Assembly (NCBI GenBank): GCA_027943245.1
Contig: JANDJZ010000681.1
Span: 1 to 34,060, forward strand
Length of the DNA stretch: 34,060 nt
Direction of reading: 5' to 3'
DNA from: Acanthamoeba sp. SK_2022b
Taxonomy: Eukaryota > Discosea > Longamoebia > Acanthamoebidae
In this document: in pieces, positions 10,071 through 20,549 of the stretch
Position numbering within the stretch: the stretch's first letter is position 1
Layout: each line of letters opens with the position of its first letter
The notes under the pieces: generated by a model
Seen by the model: only the letters and a program-made list of their open reading frames with translations
The model's database searches: none
What the model was told of the DNA's origin: nothing
Translations under genes and position numbers: made by a program

Positions 10071-11920
10071 ATGGACAGAAAAACGTGTGTCTGGAGTGTG
10101 GCTCTGCTGCTTCTTGTCTTCGCTGTGCACACCTCCATGGAGCTTGGTGAGCCCGCCCTTCTTGTTTTTTCAATCGTGAGGCGCCTGTTGATTTCTGTGG
10201 CTCCACAAGATGGCGTTTAGGTGAGTATTAACACCGTAATAATGCCTTATTGTTTGTATGTGCGAAATCAACAGAGACAGCGCGCAAGGAGGCGGTCAAC
10301 GCGTTGGTGGGCGGGCGTCCCACTATTGTGGACGCGCCCAAGGCCGGTGCTGCTCTGCCCGCGGGACGGCCGCCGGCTGACCAGCGGCACTTCGTCAGTC
10401 CCGCGGTTGACAAGGTCATCGCCGACTACACGCAGCGAATGGTATTGCCCTCGCTCACACTTCGTCATGGCCCCTCTCTCCAATGCGGTGTTGGAGCAAT
10501 TCTCAAGCGTTTTAGTGATTGTACGCCGGCCAATGTGGTGTTGGACAGGTGGACAAGGACCTGGCAACGCTATTCTCCAACTGCCTGCCCAACACGCTGG
10601 ACACCACGGTCTTCTTCACGAATGACTCCTCTACCATCACCAAGAAGCAGTACCCCCCTTCCTCTTCCCTCGCGTTGCTGCTTTTGCATACGCGTGTCCA
10701 TCACAATGCGATGTTCATTAAAGTCCTTTCATGGTGCCAGGATCGACACGTTTGTAGTCACGGGTGACATCGATGCGATGTGGCTCAGGGACTCGACTAA
10801 CCAGGTGCGCACGCTTGTTCGGCAACTGGAGTGATGGTTGGAATGCGTCACATCGACGGAAGCCTAGAATTGCTTCTCGTCGCAGTGTGCATTCCTAGAT
10901 CAAAGGCCTTCACGGGCCAGGCACAGGCGCTGGCGCTTGGATCGCTGGTCCAGAGACACCACTCCGATTCGGTGTCTCTCTTCTGTCTGTGCCCACACCG
11001 TCTCAGTTTGTTCCACCTCGCTCTCGACTCACCACCTTCTCCTCGCAGGTGTTGCCGTACCTTAACTTCGTGAGGCAAGACCCGGGCATCAAGGACATGC
11101 TGCATGGTGTCATCAACAGACAGGTGGGTATCACATAATATATTTTATTACTTATTCTTTATTTTAACGAGTTCGAGATGCCCAATACTTTATTTTTTAT
11201 TTTATTTTTTAATTCTTTCTTGGATTAAAGGTCTTCTCGGTGCTGCTGGACGCCTATGCGAACGCGTTCAACCACGACCTCTCTATTCCTTCCCCGTGGA
11301 TGTCCGACTCGACCACCAAGCCTGGTACATACAATATCAGAACGCAAGCTAGGTGTAGAAATAGAAGAATAATTTGTGTATTTGTTACAATTTATGATGC
11401 CGCATAGGATTCCTCGGCACTACCCTGGACGCCATGACGCTCTACCTGCACGAGCGAAAGTATGAACTCGACTCCCTCTGCGCCGGTACGTCTATCTTTT
11501 GAGGTGGTGGGTCCATCAGACAGTAGTGCGCGTTTGGACGAGCTCAACCTCGTCTGATCATATTGTGTGCAGTGATGAAGCTCTCCACGCAGTACTACAA
11601 TCTCACAAAGGACGCCACTCCGTTCAACGCCGAATGGCTCAAGGCCATGAGCACCATCGTAAATGTCATCACCGAAATGCAGGAGGTGAGCGAGTACACT
11701 TCTCTATTTGCCTCGTCGCTCTTTCCTCTCAACTGATTGATACGTATCTCCTCCTTATGTTTTATAGGGTTCGGACGAAGAGCCGTCGCCGCCTCGGTAC
11801 TTTTTCCAACGACTGACCCAGCAGCCGACCGACACCCTCATGCACGGCAAGGGTGCCCCGGCACGCAGGACCGGTACCGTTTCTTGGCTTTGGCTTTGGC
11901 TTTGGCTTTGCTGTGTCTTG

Positions 11921-11951
<31 letters not shown>

Positions 11952-13195
11952 AAATTAAATCATTACTCACAAGTGGCGCTCGCGTAGGTATGAGCAAGAG
12001 TCCATTCCGGCCGTCGGACGACGCTTCGACGTACCTCTTCCCGGTACCTTCCCTAACACGGCCCCCCCGTGGACTCGCATGACGACTCACGGGAGACAAC
12101 GCGCACAGATCGCAGCCAACGCAATGGCGGTGGTGTCGCTACGGGATCTGTCGTCGATGCTGCGCGCTCTCAACGGTACCCGCATTCCCGATCGACTGCT
12201 GTGAGCGAGCAAGAAGTGGGGTGATAATGTGTGGTTGTTCTTGACCACAGTCGCTCCCGAGCTCGCGGCCAAGGCGCAGAAGCTGAGCGCCGAGATCAAC
12301 GACGCCATCTACAAGCACGGAGTCGTCAACCACCCCAAGTACGGCATGATGTTTGCCTATGAGGTGCGTGTCCACACAAGGCCCTGCCCAGTGTGCAAGT
12401 CGTGGAAACACTGATCAAACCCGTTCCGTGTTCCTTCTTCTCTTGCGCAGGTGGACGGCTTCGGTAACGCGTATCTGATCGACGACGCCAACGTGCCGTC
12501 TCTGCTGTCCCTTCCCTATTTGGGCTTCTGTCCGGCCTTGGACCCCATCTATCAAAACACGCGCCGCTTCGTGCTGTCCACGGACAACCCCTACTACTTC
12601 ACCTCGTCGCTCGGACCGCTGCCTGGAGGTGCGCTTTTATATATTTGTTTTGATTATTTGTTTTATATTTATCTTGTATGTTTTTATTTTTGCGCGCCGC
12701 GTTATGTTCACGTTCTCTCTCTCTCTCTCTCGGCTCTGCAGGCATCGGCGGACCGCACATTGGGCGCGGCTACATCTGGCCCATGTCCATCATCATTCGG
12801 GTAAGGGCCTGGCGCTCGAGACATGAGCTGGGCGTGTGTAGCGAGTCGCTCGCTCGCTCACTCCTTCACTCCATACAAACCTGTGGCGCGTTGCTGCAGG
12901 GTCTCACCAGCACCAGCGATGATGAGGTCAAGAATTGTCTGGAGATGCTCAAGCTCACCACCGGGGGCACCGGTTTCATGCACGAGAGCTTCTGGAAGGT
13001 AGGCCCACGCATGGTGGCCGCCGTCCGGCAAGTCCACTCACTGACACGCGCGCACTGTTTTTGCGGTGGTGCTGTCTCCAGGGCGATGCGAGCACGTTCA
13101 CCAGGGCCTGGTTCGCCTGGGCGAACACCCTCTTCGGTGAGTTCATCCTCACTGTGGCTCAACAGAGGCCCCACCTCATCTTCCGCCCGTCCTGA
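10071..13195 (+). CDS. Glycoside hydrolase family 125 (exo-alpha-1,6-mannosidase type), secreted
   Basis: Sixteen exons, from 10071-10146 through 13082-13195, join in phase to 519 residues, about the usual GH125 length. A signal peptide starts the protein (MDRKTCVWSVALLLLVFAVH). Family signatures follow in order: VVTGDIDAMWLRDSTNQV, SPFRPSDDASTYLFPI, VDGFGNAYLIDDANVPSLLS, LPYLGF, GGPHIGRGYIWPMSIII, HESFW and FTRAWFAWANTLFGEFI. GH125 enzymes remove non-reducing alpha-1,6-mannose, so a role in digesting mannan or N-glycans in the food vacuole or outside the cell is likely. Exon 10 splices YLFP directly to IAANAMAVV. No key motif is missing. Intron 9 contains a (GGCTTT)n run and a long T tract. 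Confidence 0.93.
11881..11945. repeat. (GGCTTT)n plus poly-T in GH125 intron
   Basis: Four or so GGCTTT units are followed by a near-unbroken T run, all inside the intron between 11873 and 11988. Confidence 0.85.
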
Positions 13196-13310
13196 GGCAG
13201 GAGCGAGTGTTGGTTTGTGTTTGAACAAAAACAGCAAATGTTATTTATTATTTAATCACGCCGCCACGACAACGTCAGGCTCAACCTCAACGTAAGACAA
13301 CTAGACAAAG

Positions 13311-14047
13311 ATGGAAGATTCGTCGTCTCCAGCAGCGACGGCACTCCTGTTTCACGTGCTGCCAGTGGAGCTGGGCATTGTGGTGCTCGAATACCTCACG
13401 CCTCGCGACGTGTGCCTGTCATTCGCGCCGGTCTGTAGGCAGGCTTATGCTCTCGCCGAGCACCCCCATCTTTGGTCCTCCTTCTACCATCGCCTCATCG
13501 TACCACTCCCCTCGCCTCTCTTAATCAAATCAAATCAATTCACTTCCTAATTTTACACTTTCTGATTTGGTTGATTTCGTCGCCAGCTGAGCAGACAGCC
13601 GACGAAGGACGACGGAGACCCTTTTTTCATGAGCACGGAGGAGCCCGATGAAGAGGAAGAGGAAGCTGCAACGGACACGCGACGGCAGTGGGAACAGCTG
13701 TGGCTGCTCGATGCCGGGATGACCGTGCGCGAGGCCATCAGCCGCTCCCATCCCATCGAATGGAAACGCGAATACATACGCCGTCTCGTACGCCATGTCC
13801 CTCGCTTGGTCTGCCTAGCGCGACTCTCACACGCACACACATGCACCGCACGCACGCATAGACGTTCAAAGTGTTGGTGATGGCGCATCACGGCGGTTCA
13901 TGTCGGTACGACATCAATCTGTGCAAGCAGCTGAGAACGCAGAACATCAACAACATACGCATCTGCCATCCCGACTTAGAGGGTGAGAAACCGCGCACCC
14001 ACTAAGACCTCTCCTTTCCATTTCTCACTCCTCGGCCACATGTTCGC

Positions 14048-14080
<33 letters not shown>

Positions 14081-14106
14081 GTGTGTGTGGTGTGTGTGGT
14101 GTGTGT

Positions 14107-14154
<48 letters not shown>

Positions 14155-14306
14155 GGGTGCGTGCGTGCGTGGCGCTCCTCGCTACCGGTACAGACAATTG
14201 CAGCAGGATGGATAGTGAGGGCTTTAAGTGTGTGCCCTTTACGCCCAACGTGGCTAAAGGCTTCAGCTCCATTATCCTCATCTATGCCACGGCCCCTTCG
14301 AAACAT

Positions 14307-14372
<66 letters not shown>

Positions 14373-14643
14373 CGCGCATGCACAGTGAGCCTTTCTTGCC
14401 TGTACTGACCAGTAGCAACGCAAACGTGTAGAACCAAATCGCGATGGGAAATGTGCTGTATGAGCACCTGGAGAGCGGCGGCGGGCTGGTGATGTGCTGC
14501 TACGCCTATCTGAAGGAGAACCGCCTCGCCGGCAAATGGACGCCGCACTTCTACCCCATGCCCAGTTCCTCATTCAGCACGCCCCTGCCCAAGGCAACCT
14601 ACCCCTTCACCCCAGCCACCAGTCCACCTCTTTCTCACGTTTT

Positions 14644-14705
<62 letters not shown>

Positions 14706-14877
14706 ACACACACGCGCAGAGCAATCCCAGGTTGGGCCGTAAAAGCGATCATCCGATAATGCACGGTGTTCGTAAGAGTAGGGTCAAGATTGATAGCGGC
14801 CGGGACACGGCGCGCTGCAAGACCAAACCGCGACCGGGCGCCGCCGTCGTGGCGAGCTATGGTGTGTATCCACGCAC

Positions 14878-14965
<88 letters not shown>

Positions 14966-15425
14966 CATACGCACGCGCGAATGATCATGTGACTCACAGC
15001 GTTGTCATGGATCAGCTGATGGTCCGCCGTTGGTGGTGCTGTACGACTCCGAGGCCAACCGCGCCAATGCCAAGCGGCCGGTGACAGCCGCCGATGAGGC
15101 CGACGCCGCCAGCGCTTCCAAGAACGACTGGAGCTCCGTACTTTCGGACGACGATGAAGATGCGCAGTCGCCGATCCGTGACGCCCCAACCAAGGAGGGG
15201 GTGGTGCACGTCAAGAAGGATGAGGAGGATGAGGACGACGGACAGGGGTGGGGCAAAACGGTATTCGTGAACCTCTTCCCGGTGAGCAACGACGACCCGA
15301 GGCTGGGCGGATGGTACCCGCCGCACAGCGACATCCCGCGACTGCTCAGCAATGCCCTCGGCTACGTGGCCAGAAAGAGGCAGACTGTAGACAAACAGAC
15401 AGCCCAGCAGACAACCTTGTGCTAA
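13311..15425 (+). CDS. F-box protein with ThuA / class I amidotransferase-like domain
   Basis: Seven exons (13311-13499, 13587-13787, 13862-13982, 14194-14306, 14432-14638, 14720-14861, 15016-15425) give 460 residues in phase. An F-box lies at residues about 15-60: VLPVELGIVVLEYLTPRDV, VCRQAYALAEHPHLWSSFY. After an acidic linker comes a Rossmann-like domain: FKVLVMAHHGG, SSIILIYATAPS, GNVLYEHLESGGGLVMCCYA, SDHPIMHGV, PLVVLYDSE, KTVFVNLFPVSND and DIPRLLSNALGYVARK. This order (alternating strands, 'LESGGGLV', 'HPIM.GV', 'LLSNALGYV') resembles ThuA-like/glutamine-amidotransferase-like proteins. No nucleophilic Cys triad can be claimed. An SCF receptor with a ligand-sensing fold is inferred. Four of its six introns are dominated by (CA)n or (GT)n. 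Confidence 0.75.
14062..14153. repeat. (CT)n/(GT)n compound microsatellite in intron
   Basis: A CT run, then GTGTGTG-GT units in higher-order repeats, then a pure GT run fill the intron between 13982 and 14194. Confidence 0.93.
14309..14371. repeat. (CA)n microsatellite abutting a splice donor
   Basis: The donor CAT|GTACACAC is itself the start of the repeat, which has about 31 CA units. Confidence 0.93.
14645..14712. repeat. (CA)n microsatellite in intron
   Basis: About 29 CA units fill the intron between 14638 and 14720. Confidence 0.93.
14878..14964. repeat. (CT)n/(CA)n microsatellite in intron
   Basis: A CT run passes directly into about 32 CA units in the intron between 14861 and 15016. 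Confidence 0.93.
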
Positions 15426-15519
15426 AATACCAACAGATTTTCCTTTGCTCGACGGAAACGTCGACACAACAAAACAACAGTTTTTGTTTACCCCGGTTTT
15501 TTGGATCTACCAAACCAAG

Positions 15520-16304
15520 ATGGCAGCGCAGGTACCGGAAGGCTATTGCACGACTCGCGATGAGGCGACCAAGGACTACATCTTTCAGCAGACCATGATA
15601 AGTGTCGCTCGATTTCTACTCCCGAGTTCTTGGCATGCGGTACCCTCCCCTCCCGACTTGTTCTATTGATTGCTCTTGATTCGAGATCGCGTATTGATGT
15701 GGGCAACTGTGCGCAGGTTGTTGAAGCAGCTGCACTTTCCCGACATGAAGTTCTCGCTCTACTTCATGGGCTACGTCGACGAGTCGGCCATCCCGACCGA
15801 CGAGACCGAGCGCACGAGGTGGCTCTTCCAGCAACCCGCCACGCTCGAGCTCACCCACAACCACGGCACCGAGTCGGACGACTCCAAGTACCACAACGGC
15901 AACTCTGACCCGCGCGGTACCACTTCCTGCACTGACACATTCACCAGCCCATAGTCTCGCACTCACATCTCCTGCTCTTCTGCACTGCTACAACTTCAAG
16001 GCTTTGGCCACATTGGCATCTCTGTGCCCGACGTCGACAAGGGTGCGTAGCTCTTCAGTGTCGTGGATGCGTGTGTGATGTTGGTGTGTGTGTGTGTGTG
16101 TGTGTGTGCATGATGTGTGTGTACTGTTAGGTTGGGCTCATGCCCTCTCCCGTTCCAACAGCGTGCGAGCGGTTCGAGGCTCTCGGCGTCAAGTTCGTGA
16201 AGAAGCCAAACGATGGCAAGATGAAGGGTCTGGCCTTCATTACCGACCCCGACGGCTACTGGATCGAGATCCTGAACGCCGGCAACATGGCCTCCTCCAC
16301 CTGA
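15520..16304 (+). CDS. GLO1: Glyoxalase I (lactoylglutathione lyase), with an apparent frame-breaking deletion in exon 1
   Basis: Four exons: 15520-15639, 15717-15916, 16001-16042, 16162-16304. Glyoxalase I makes S-lactoylglutathione from the methylglyoxal-glutathione hemithioacetal. The metal ligands of the human enzyme are matched: Gln in FQQTM, Glu in LELTHNHG, His in [18 protein letters not shown] and Glu in DGYWIEILN. The conserved KFSLYFMGY is present. However, after FQQTMI the expected R-V-K-D-P segment is missing at base 15600/15601. The next motif, [11 protein letters not shown], appears only in another frame, and exon 1 then meets exon 2 out of phase. No splice pair repairs it. It is either a pseudogene, a mutant allele or an assembly error. 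Family assignment is certain; function of this copy is not. Confidence 0.85.
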
Positions 16305-16550
16305 ACACGTCTCTCCACTCTGGGCTTGGCCCAATAAACACCTTTACACCAACCAGCTGCCGTACATGTTGCTCTTCTCCTTCTTGTTCATCTTCAACTT
16401 GATGGTTTCTTGCAACACAGGAGAGCTTCCGCGTGACGATGATGGTGTGATGTCCCGTCAGGGGCAAGCTCCGGCCGCGCTGGGTGATAACGGCGAAAAC
16501 AAAGCCTGTCGCGACAGCGCCAACAGAAGAGCCTGAACGTTCCACCCGAC
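16305..16550. other. Short intergenic region before the carboxypeptidase gene
   Basis: This 246-base stretch lies between the glyoxalase stop and the carboxypeptidase start. AATAAA at 16332-16337, 27 bases after the glyoxalase stop, is a plausible polyadenylation signal. I see no further gene. Confidence 0.45.
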
Positions 16551-17562
16551 ATGAAGATGCAGCGCCATTGCAGTGGGCTTGCAGCTATCACCGCCCTGAC
16601 ACTGACCGTTCTCGTGAGCGCCACCCTGGTCGCTGCGCAGGTAAACAAACAAGGCCTGCAAAGAGCGCTTACCTCTTTCTTTGGATTTGAGGGACCTTTT
16701 GATTGAGGTCTCCCTTTTCTTTCCCTTTCCGGCTCGGGGCAGGGCAACACGAGAAACAAGCTCGGCCTGCTCCCCGGCCTGACCCACGTGCCCGCCTTCA
16801 ACCAGTGGACCGGGTACCTTCGCTTTCATTTTTTTATTATTTTTATTATTATTATCATTAATTATAGTCATTTTTATCAATGCGGCAATCACTAAAACGT
16901 GGAGTTCTACCTATAGGTACGTGAACGTGCGGCCGTCGAGCGGACGTCATCTGTTCTACTGGTTTGTGGAGAGCCAAAGGAACCCGGCCCAGGACCCAGT
17001 GGTGCTGTGGCTCACAGGCGGACCCGGTGCGCCTCCGCCTCCCCCACCTGTGCACGTCGCTGTGACACACGCGCCAACCGGACAGCGTGGTTGTGGGCGA
17101 GAGCCCAGGCTGCAGCTCGATCTTTGCGTTGTTGACCGAGAACGGCCCGTTCCGAGTCGAGGACGACGCCTTCACCCTGCGCAAGCACCTCCAGTCGTGG
17201 AACACCGTGCGGTCTAACCTCTTCAGAGTTGACCTCAGCATTTTCGATCGTGCCCTGATTGGCTTGTCCTTTTATCCCGTCCTGCAATAGGTCGCCAACA
17301 TCATCTACGTGGAGTCGCCTGCCGGAGTCGGGTTCTCCTATGCCGAGGACGGTCCGTGTATTGCGTGTTGCTCGCACTCCTCTCTCTCATCTCTGATTTT
17401 GCGTGTCGCGTCTTTTGATAGGCAACTACACGACAGGAGACAACGACGCCGCGGAGGACAACTTCCAGTTCGTGTTGGGCTTCTTCAAGCTCTTCCCCGA
17501 GTTTGCTCATGTGCGCGGCCTCCCTTTCCCTCCACGCTCGGACCGCCACCAACTCACCCGAT

Positions 17563-17637
<75 letters not shown>

Positions 17638-18198
17638 CACGCACATGCGATCACATAGAACCAATTCTTTGTGGCGGGCGAGTCCTATGCGGGGCACTAC
17701 GTGCCTCAGCTGGCCGAGAAGCTGTTCGAGAGACCCGAGGGCAGGGCCGTCAACCTCAAGGGCTTCATGGCCGGCAACCCGTCCACCGACTGGACCATCG
17801 AACGTTCGTTGGCCCTCCCTCGCCCTCTCCTTGTCGCGACTCAGCGATGAATGGAATGCACATTCCTTGCGGTCGTCGATGTTGCGTGCAGCCGATACCT
17901 ATTGGACGTTCATGGCCTACCACGCGCTGATGAGCACCAGCGACTGGAAGGAAGCCCAGCAGGTCCCCCCCCGCCTCGCACAGCACGCTAGCACACAAAC
18001 ATCTCCGAATGTGTTCCAAGGCTCACGGATCGATGTTGTGCGCCTGCGCAGGTCTGCAAGAACAACTTCACCCATCCGAGCTCGGCCTGCTCGACCACTC
18101 TGGACCGCATTCGCCACGCCTTCAACAGGTGAGACCTCCTCCGGTAGGCTTTCGTGTGCCTGGCTGACTTTGTGTTGTGTTGTGTTGTGTTGTGTGCC

Positions 18199-18272
<74 letters not shown>

Positions 18273-18543
18273 AGGGTGAACCCCTACAACATCTACGCCC
18301 CGTGCATCGGGCCGAGCGATCCATCCGGCGGCTGTCTGACCCAGCAGATGGCGCTGTCGTTCGCTGCTCGACCCGATCGGGCGCAGCACGCCCACGACCT
18401 CTTCTCCGTCGGTACCCACCTGTCCATTCCCCCCCTAACCAGTTTCTTCGATTCCTCAACACGCATGCGTGCACACACACCACAACACACACACCCCACC
18501 ACCACCACCACCACCACCACCACCGCCACCACCACCACCACCA

Positions 18544-18614
<71 letters not shown>

Positions 18615-19339
18615 GAGCCAAACGTTCATTCCATGCATCAACGTGAGCGCGCCTCGTACGTGCCCACACGCCCACGACTGTTTTGGGGAGGGTCGACTCA
18701 TGAGCGTGGGGGGATTGGTGGGCGGGCGGGAGTCAGAGCAATACATGCAGCGCCCGGACGTGCAGCGCGCGTTGGGCGTGTCGCCCAAGTCGCAAAAGTT
18801 CGAGTGGACGGCGTGCTCCGCGCACCTAAACTACACCCAGTACGCCATCAGCGTGCTTCCCATCTACGCCAAGGTACAAATAACTCCACATACATTCTTT
18901 GTTTTATAATAAAGTAAATTGGAAAAAATAAGAAATTAATAACACATGCTTGTGGCGGGCAACAGCTGTGGAAATCGATGCGCGTGCTGGTCTACAGCGG
19001 TGACGTGGACTCGTGCGTGCCCTACCTGGGCACGGAGGCCTGCATGGACGCGCTCAACCTGCCCGTGGTCGAGCCCTGGCGCGCCTGGATCGTCGACGGT
19101 CAGGTGGCCGGATACGTCAAGGTGCTGGGCGGCCAGGCGGGCGGCCCTTCGCTCACCTACGCCACCGTCAAGGAGGCCGGACACATGGTTCCCACCTACA
19201 AGGCACGCCTTCGCTTTTTGTTCTTCTTTCGCTTTCTGTTTTATTCGCATTTCGTTCTTTTTACCTTTTATCCGCGTGCGTGCAGCCTGACGAGGCGCTG
19301 GCCCTGTTCTTGTCCTTCATCAACGGCGGTCGGCTCTGA
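16551..19339 (+). CDS. Serine carboxypeptidase, peptidase family S10, secreted/lysosomal
   Basis: Fourteen exons, from 16551-16640 through 19286-19339, give 467 residues in phase, the usual S10 length. A signal peptide ([30 protein letters not shown]) is followed by [24 protein letters not shown] (split across an intron), [12 protein letters not shown], the nucleophile motif [14 protein letters not shown], catalytic Asp in [11 protein letters not shown] and catalytic His in KEAGHMVP. The whole Ser-Asp-His triad is therefore present. Such enzymes trim C-terminal residues at acid pH in lysosomes or outside the cell. The intron before the last exon has a GC donor, YK|GCACGC. Several introns are (CA)n or (GT)n. 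Confidence 0.95.
17569..17645. repeat. (CA)n microsatellite in carboxypeptidase intron
   Basis: About 35 CA units, slightly interrupted near the end, occupy the intron between 17510 and 17659. Confidence 0.93.
18172..18270. repeat. (TTGTG)n then (GT)n in carboxypeptidase intron
   Basis: TTGTG units pass into about 35 GT units directly before the CTAG acceptor at 18274. Confidence 0.93.
18471..18612. repeat. (CCA)n then (CA)n in carboxypeptidase intron
   Basis: About 15 CCA/CCG units are followed by about 33 CA units that run up to the CAG acceptor at 18613. Confidence 0.93.
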
Positions 19340-19432
19340 GTCACCGCCGTCATCAGAGTGCCGCTTAAACACGTTTTCATATCCCAACCACATTTTTATT
19401 TGCTTTATTTTTATTTATTTTTATATTTTTGC

Positions 19433-20225
19433 TCATGTCCTGAGCAAGGCGTGAGCGAGGACGGTCTCGGGCGCGTCGCACGCTGACGAGCATAGCTGGG
19501 CCTCAGGACACGGCTGCACCACGCCGCCGCCTTGCAGGACGTTATCGCGGTAGCGGCCCTTGGCGTCGGGATAGCAGCCCTCGCCGTCGGCGTAGCGCAC
19601 GCCCGCCGGGATGAGGGTCGGGTAGCACCCGCGCCTGTCGCGGTAATACGGCACGCCGGCCACCACGCGAGGACAGCACCCGTTCTCGTCGGGACCCAAC
19701 CCGCTGTTGCCACACATGATTCTCGCCTCTTCACCCCACACCAAGGAGTGAGCCATGTCATGGAACCCGATCTCTGTCATGACCTGAGCACAGGTGCGTT
19801 GGTACCGGGCGTGGGCTCGACCACGATTGGCGGTCGAGTAGGCGTGGGGGTGGGCGCTGTGGGCCGCAGGCAGCTCGACCAGCACTTTTGCTCTACGGGA
19901 CACACCGCTGACTTGGAGTACTGGCCGCTCGCATCGGGATAGCATCTAATCAAGGCCATGGGGCAGCTTGAGAAAGAGGACAAACCAGGCACATGCACTG
20001 CAGACCACCAGCTTACCCGACGCCGTCGGGCCAGTAGGCGACGCCGTTGAACACTCGGGGATAGCAACCGCGCCCGTCACGGTAATACGGCAGGCCATTG
20101 AACAGCTGCGGACAGCAGCCCCTCGCGTCCGGCCAGAAGCCCGATGGGCACGGCCCTTGGCCCAACGCCACGCACCATAGCGCTGCGATGGTCAACGCCG
20201 CCAACGTGAGGCATAGCCTCGACAT
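19433..20225 (-). CDS. Secreted cysteine-rich repeat protein
   Basis: Three exons (20225-20017, 19945-19806, 19728-19433) give 214 residues in phase. The signal peptide is MSRLCLTLAALTIAALWCVA. The mature chain has repeats of about 20 residues built on 'G-x-x-Y-x-x-D-G-x-G-C-Y-P': ARGCCPQLFNGLPYYRDG, GCYPRVFNGVAYWPDG and GCYPDASG, then after a Thr/Pro-rich linker ENGCCPRVVAGVPYYRD, GCYPTLIPAGVRYADG and GCYPDAKG. The protein thus has two repeat blocks joined by a mucin-like spacer (PTAPTPTPTRPP). I do not recognise the family. A surface, extracellular-matrix or cyst-wall role is a guess. The last intron has a weak acceptor (GGTGAAG); the other choices give introns that are too short. Confidence 0.68.
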
Positions 20226-20549
20226 GCTCGTGTGGCTTGTTGTGTGTGTGTACAGAGCTGGGGGAGTAACGAGTTTGTTCAAGGCTCTGAGCTGGCTATT
20301 TGGCTCTCGCCGTTGGTCCGACCACCAGCAACCTGCGCAAGCTCAAATTCGACGACTAGCAAAGAGCGCCGTTCGGCGGCGGGAGATGTGTCACCGCCGC
20401 GGGGAGATGCGCCCGCCTGGAGCGAGCGGTGGGCAGGACGCAGCAGAGAGCAAGAAGCTGGGATTCTTCGTGAGAAATGATACATGAACGCAGACGTTGC
20501 GTGACGCCGACAACGGCCCATGCGGCGTTGCACGCATGTGTGTTTACTA
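20226..20549. other. Intergenic region, no gene seen
   Basis: These 324 bases lie between the 5' end of the Cys-rich gene and the 3' end of the vWA/F-box gene, both on the minus strand. They should hold the promoter of the former and the 3' UTR of the latter. I see no named element. Frames here lack coding character. Confidence 0.5.

Noticed and set aside
14025..14984. Long frames of repeated Thr-His or Val-Cys
   Set aside because: They are translations of (CA)n and (GT)n introns and not proteins. Similar frames near 6905, 17570, 18200, 22020, 32260 and 33490 were dropped for the same reason.
18471..18612. CRISPR-like or satellite array
   Set aside because: Units are 2-3 bases without spacers, inside a carboxypeptidase intron. 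It is simple microsatellite.
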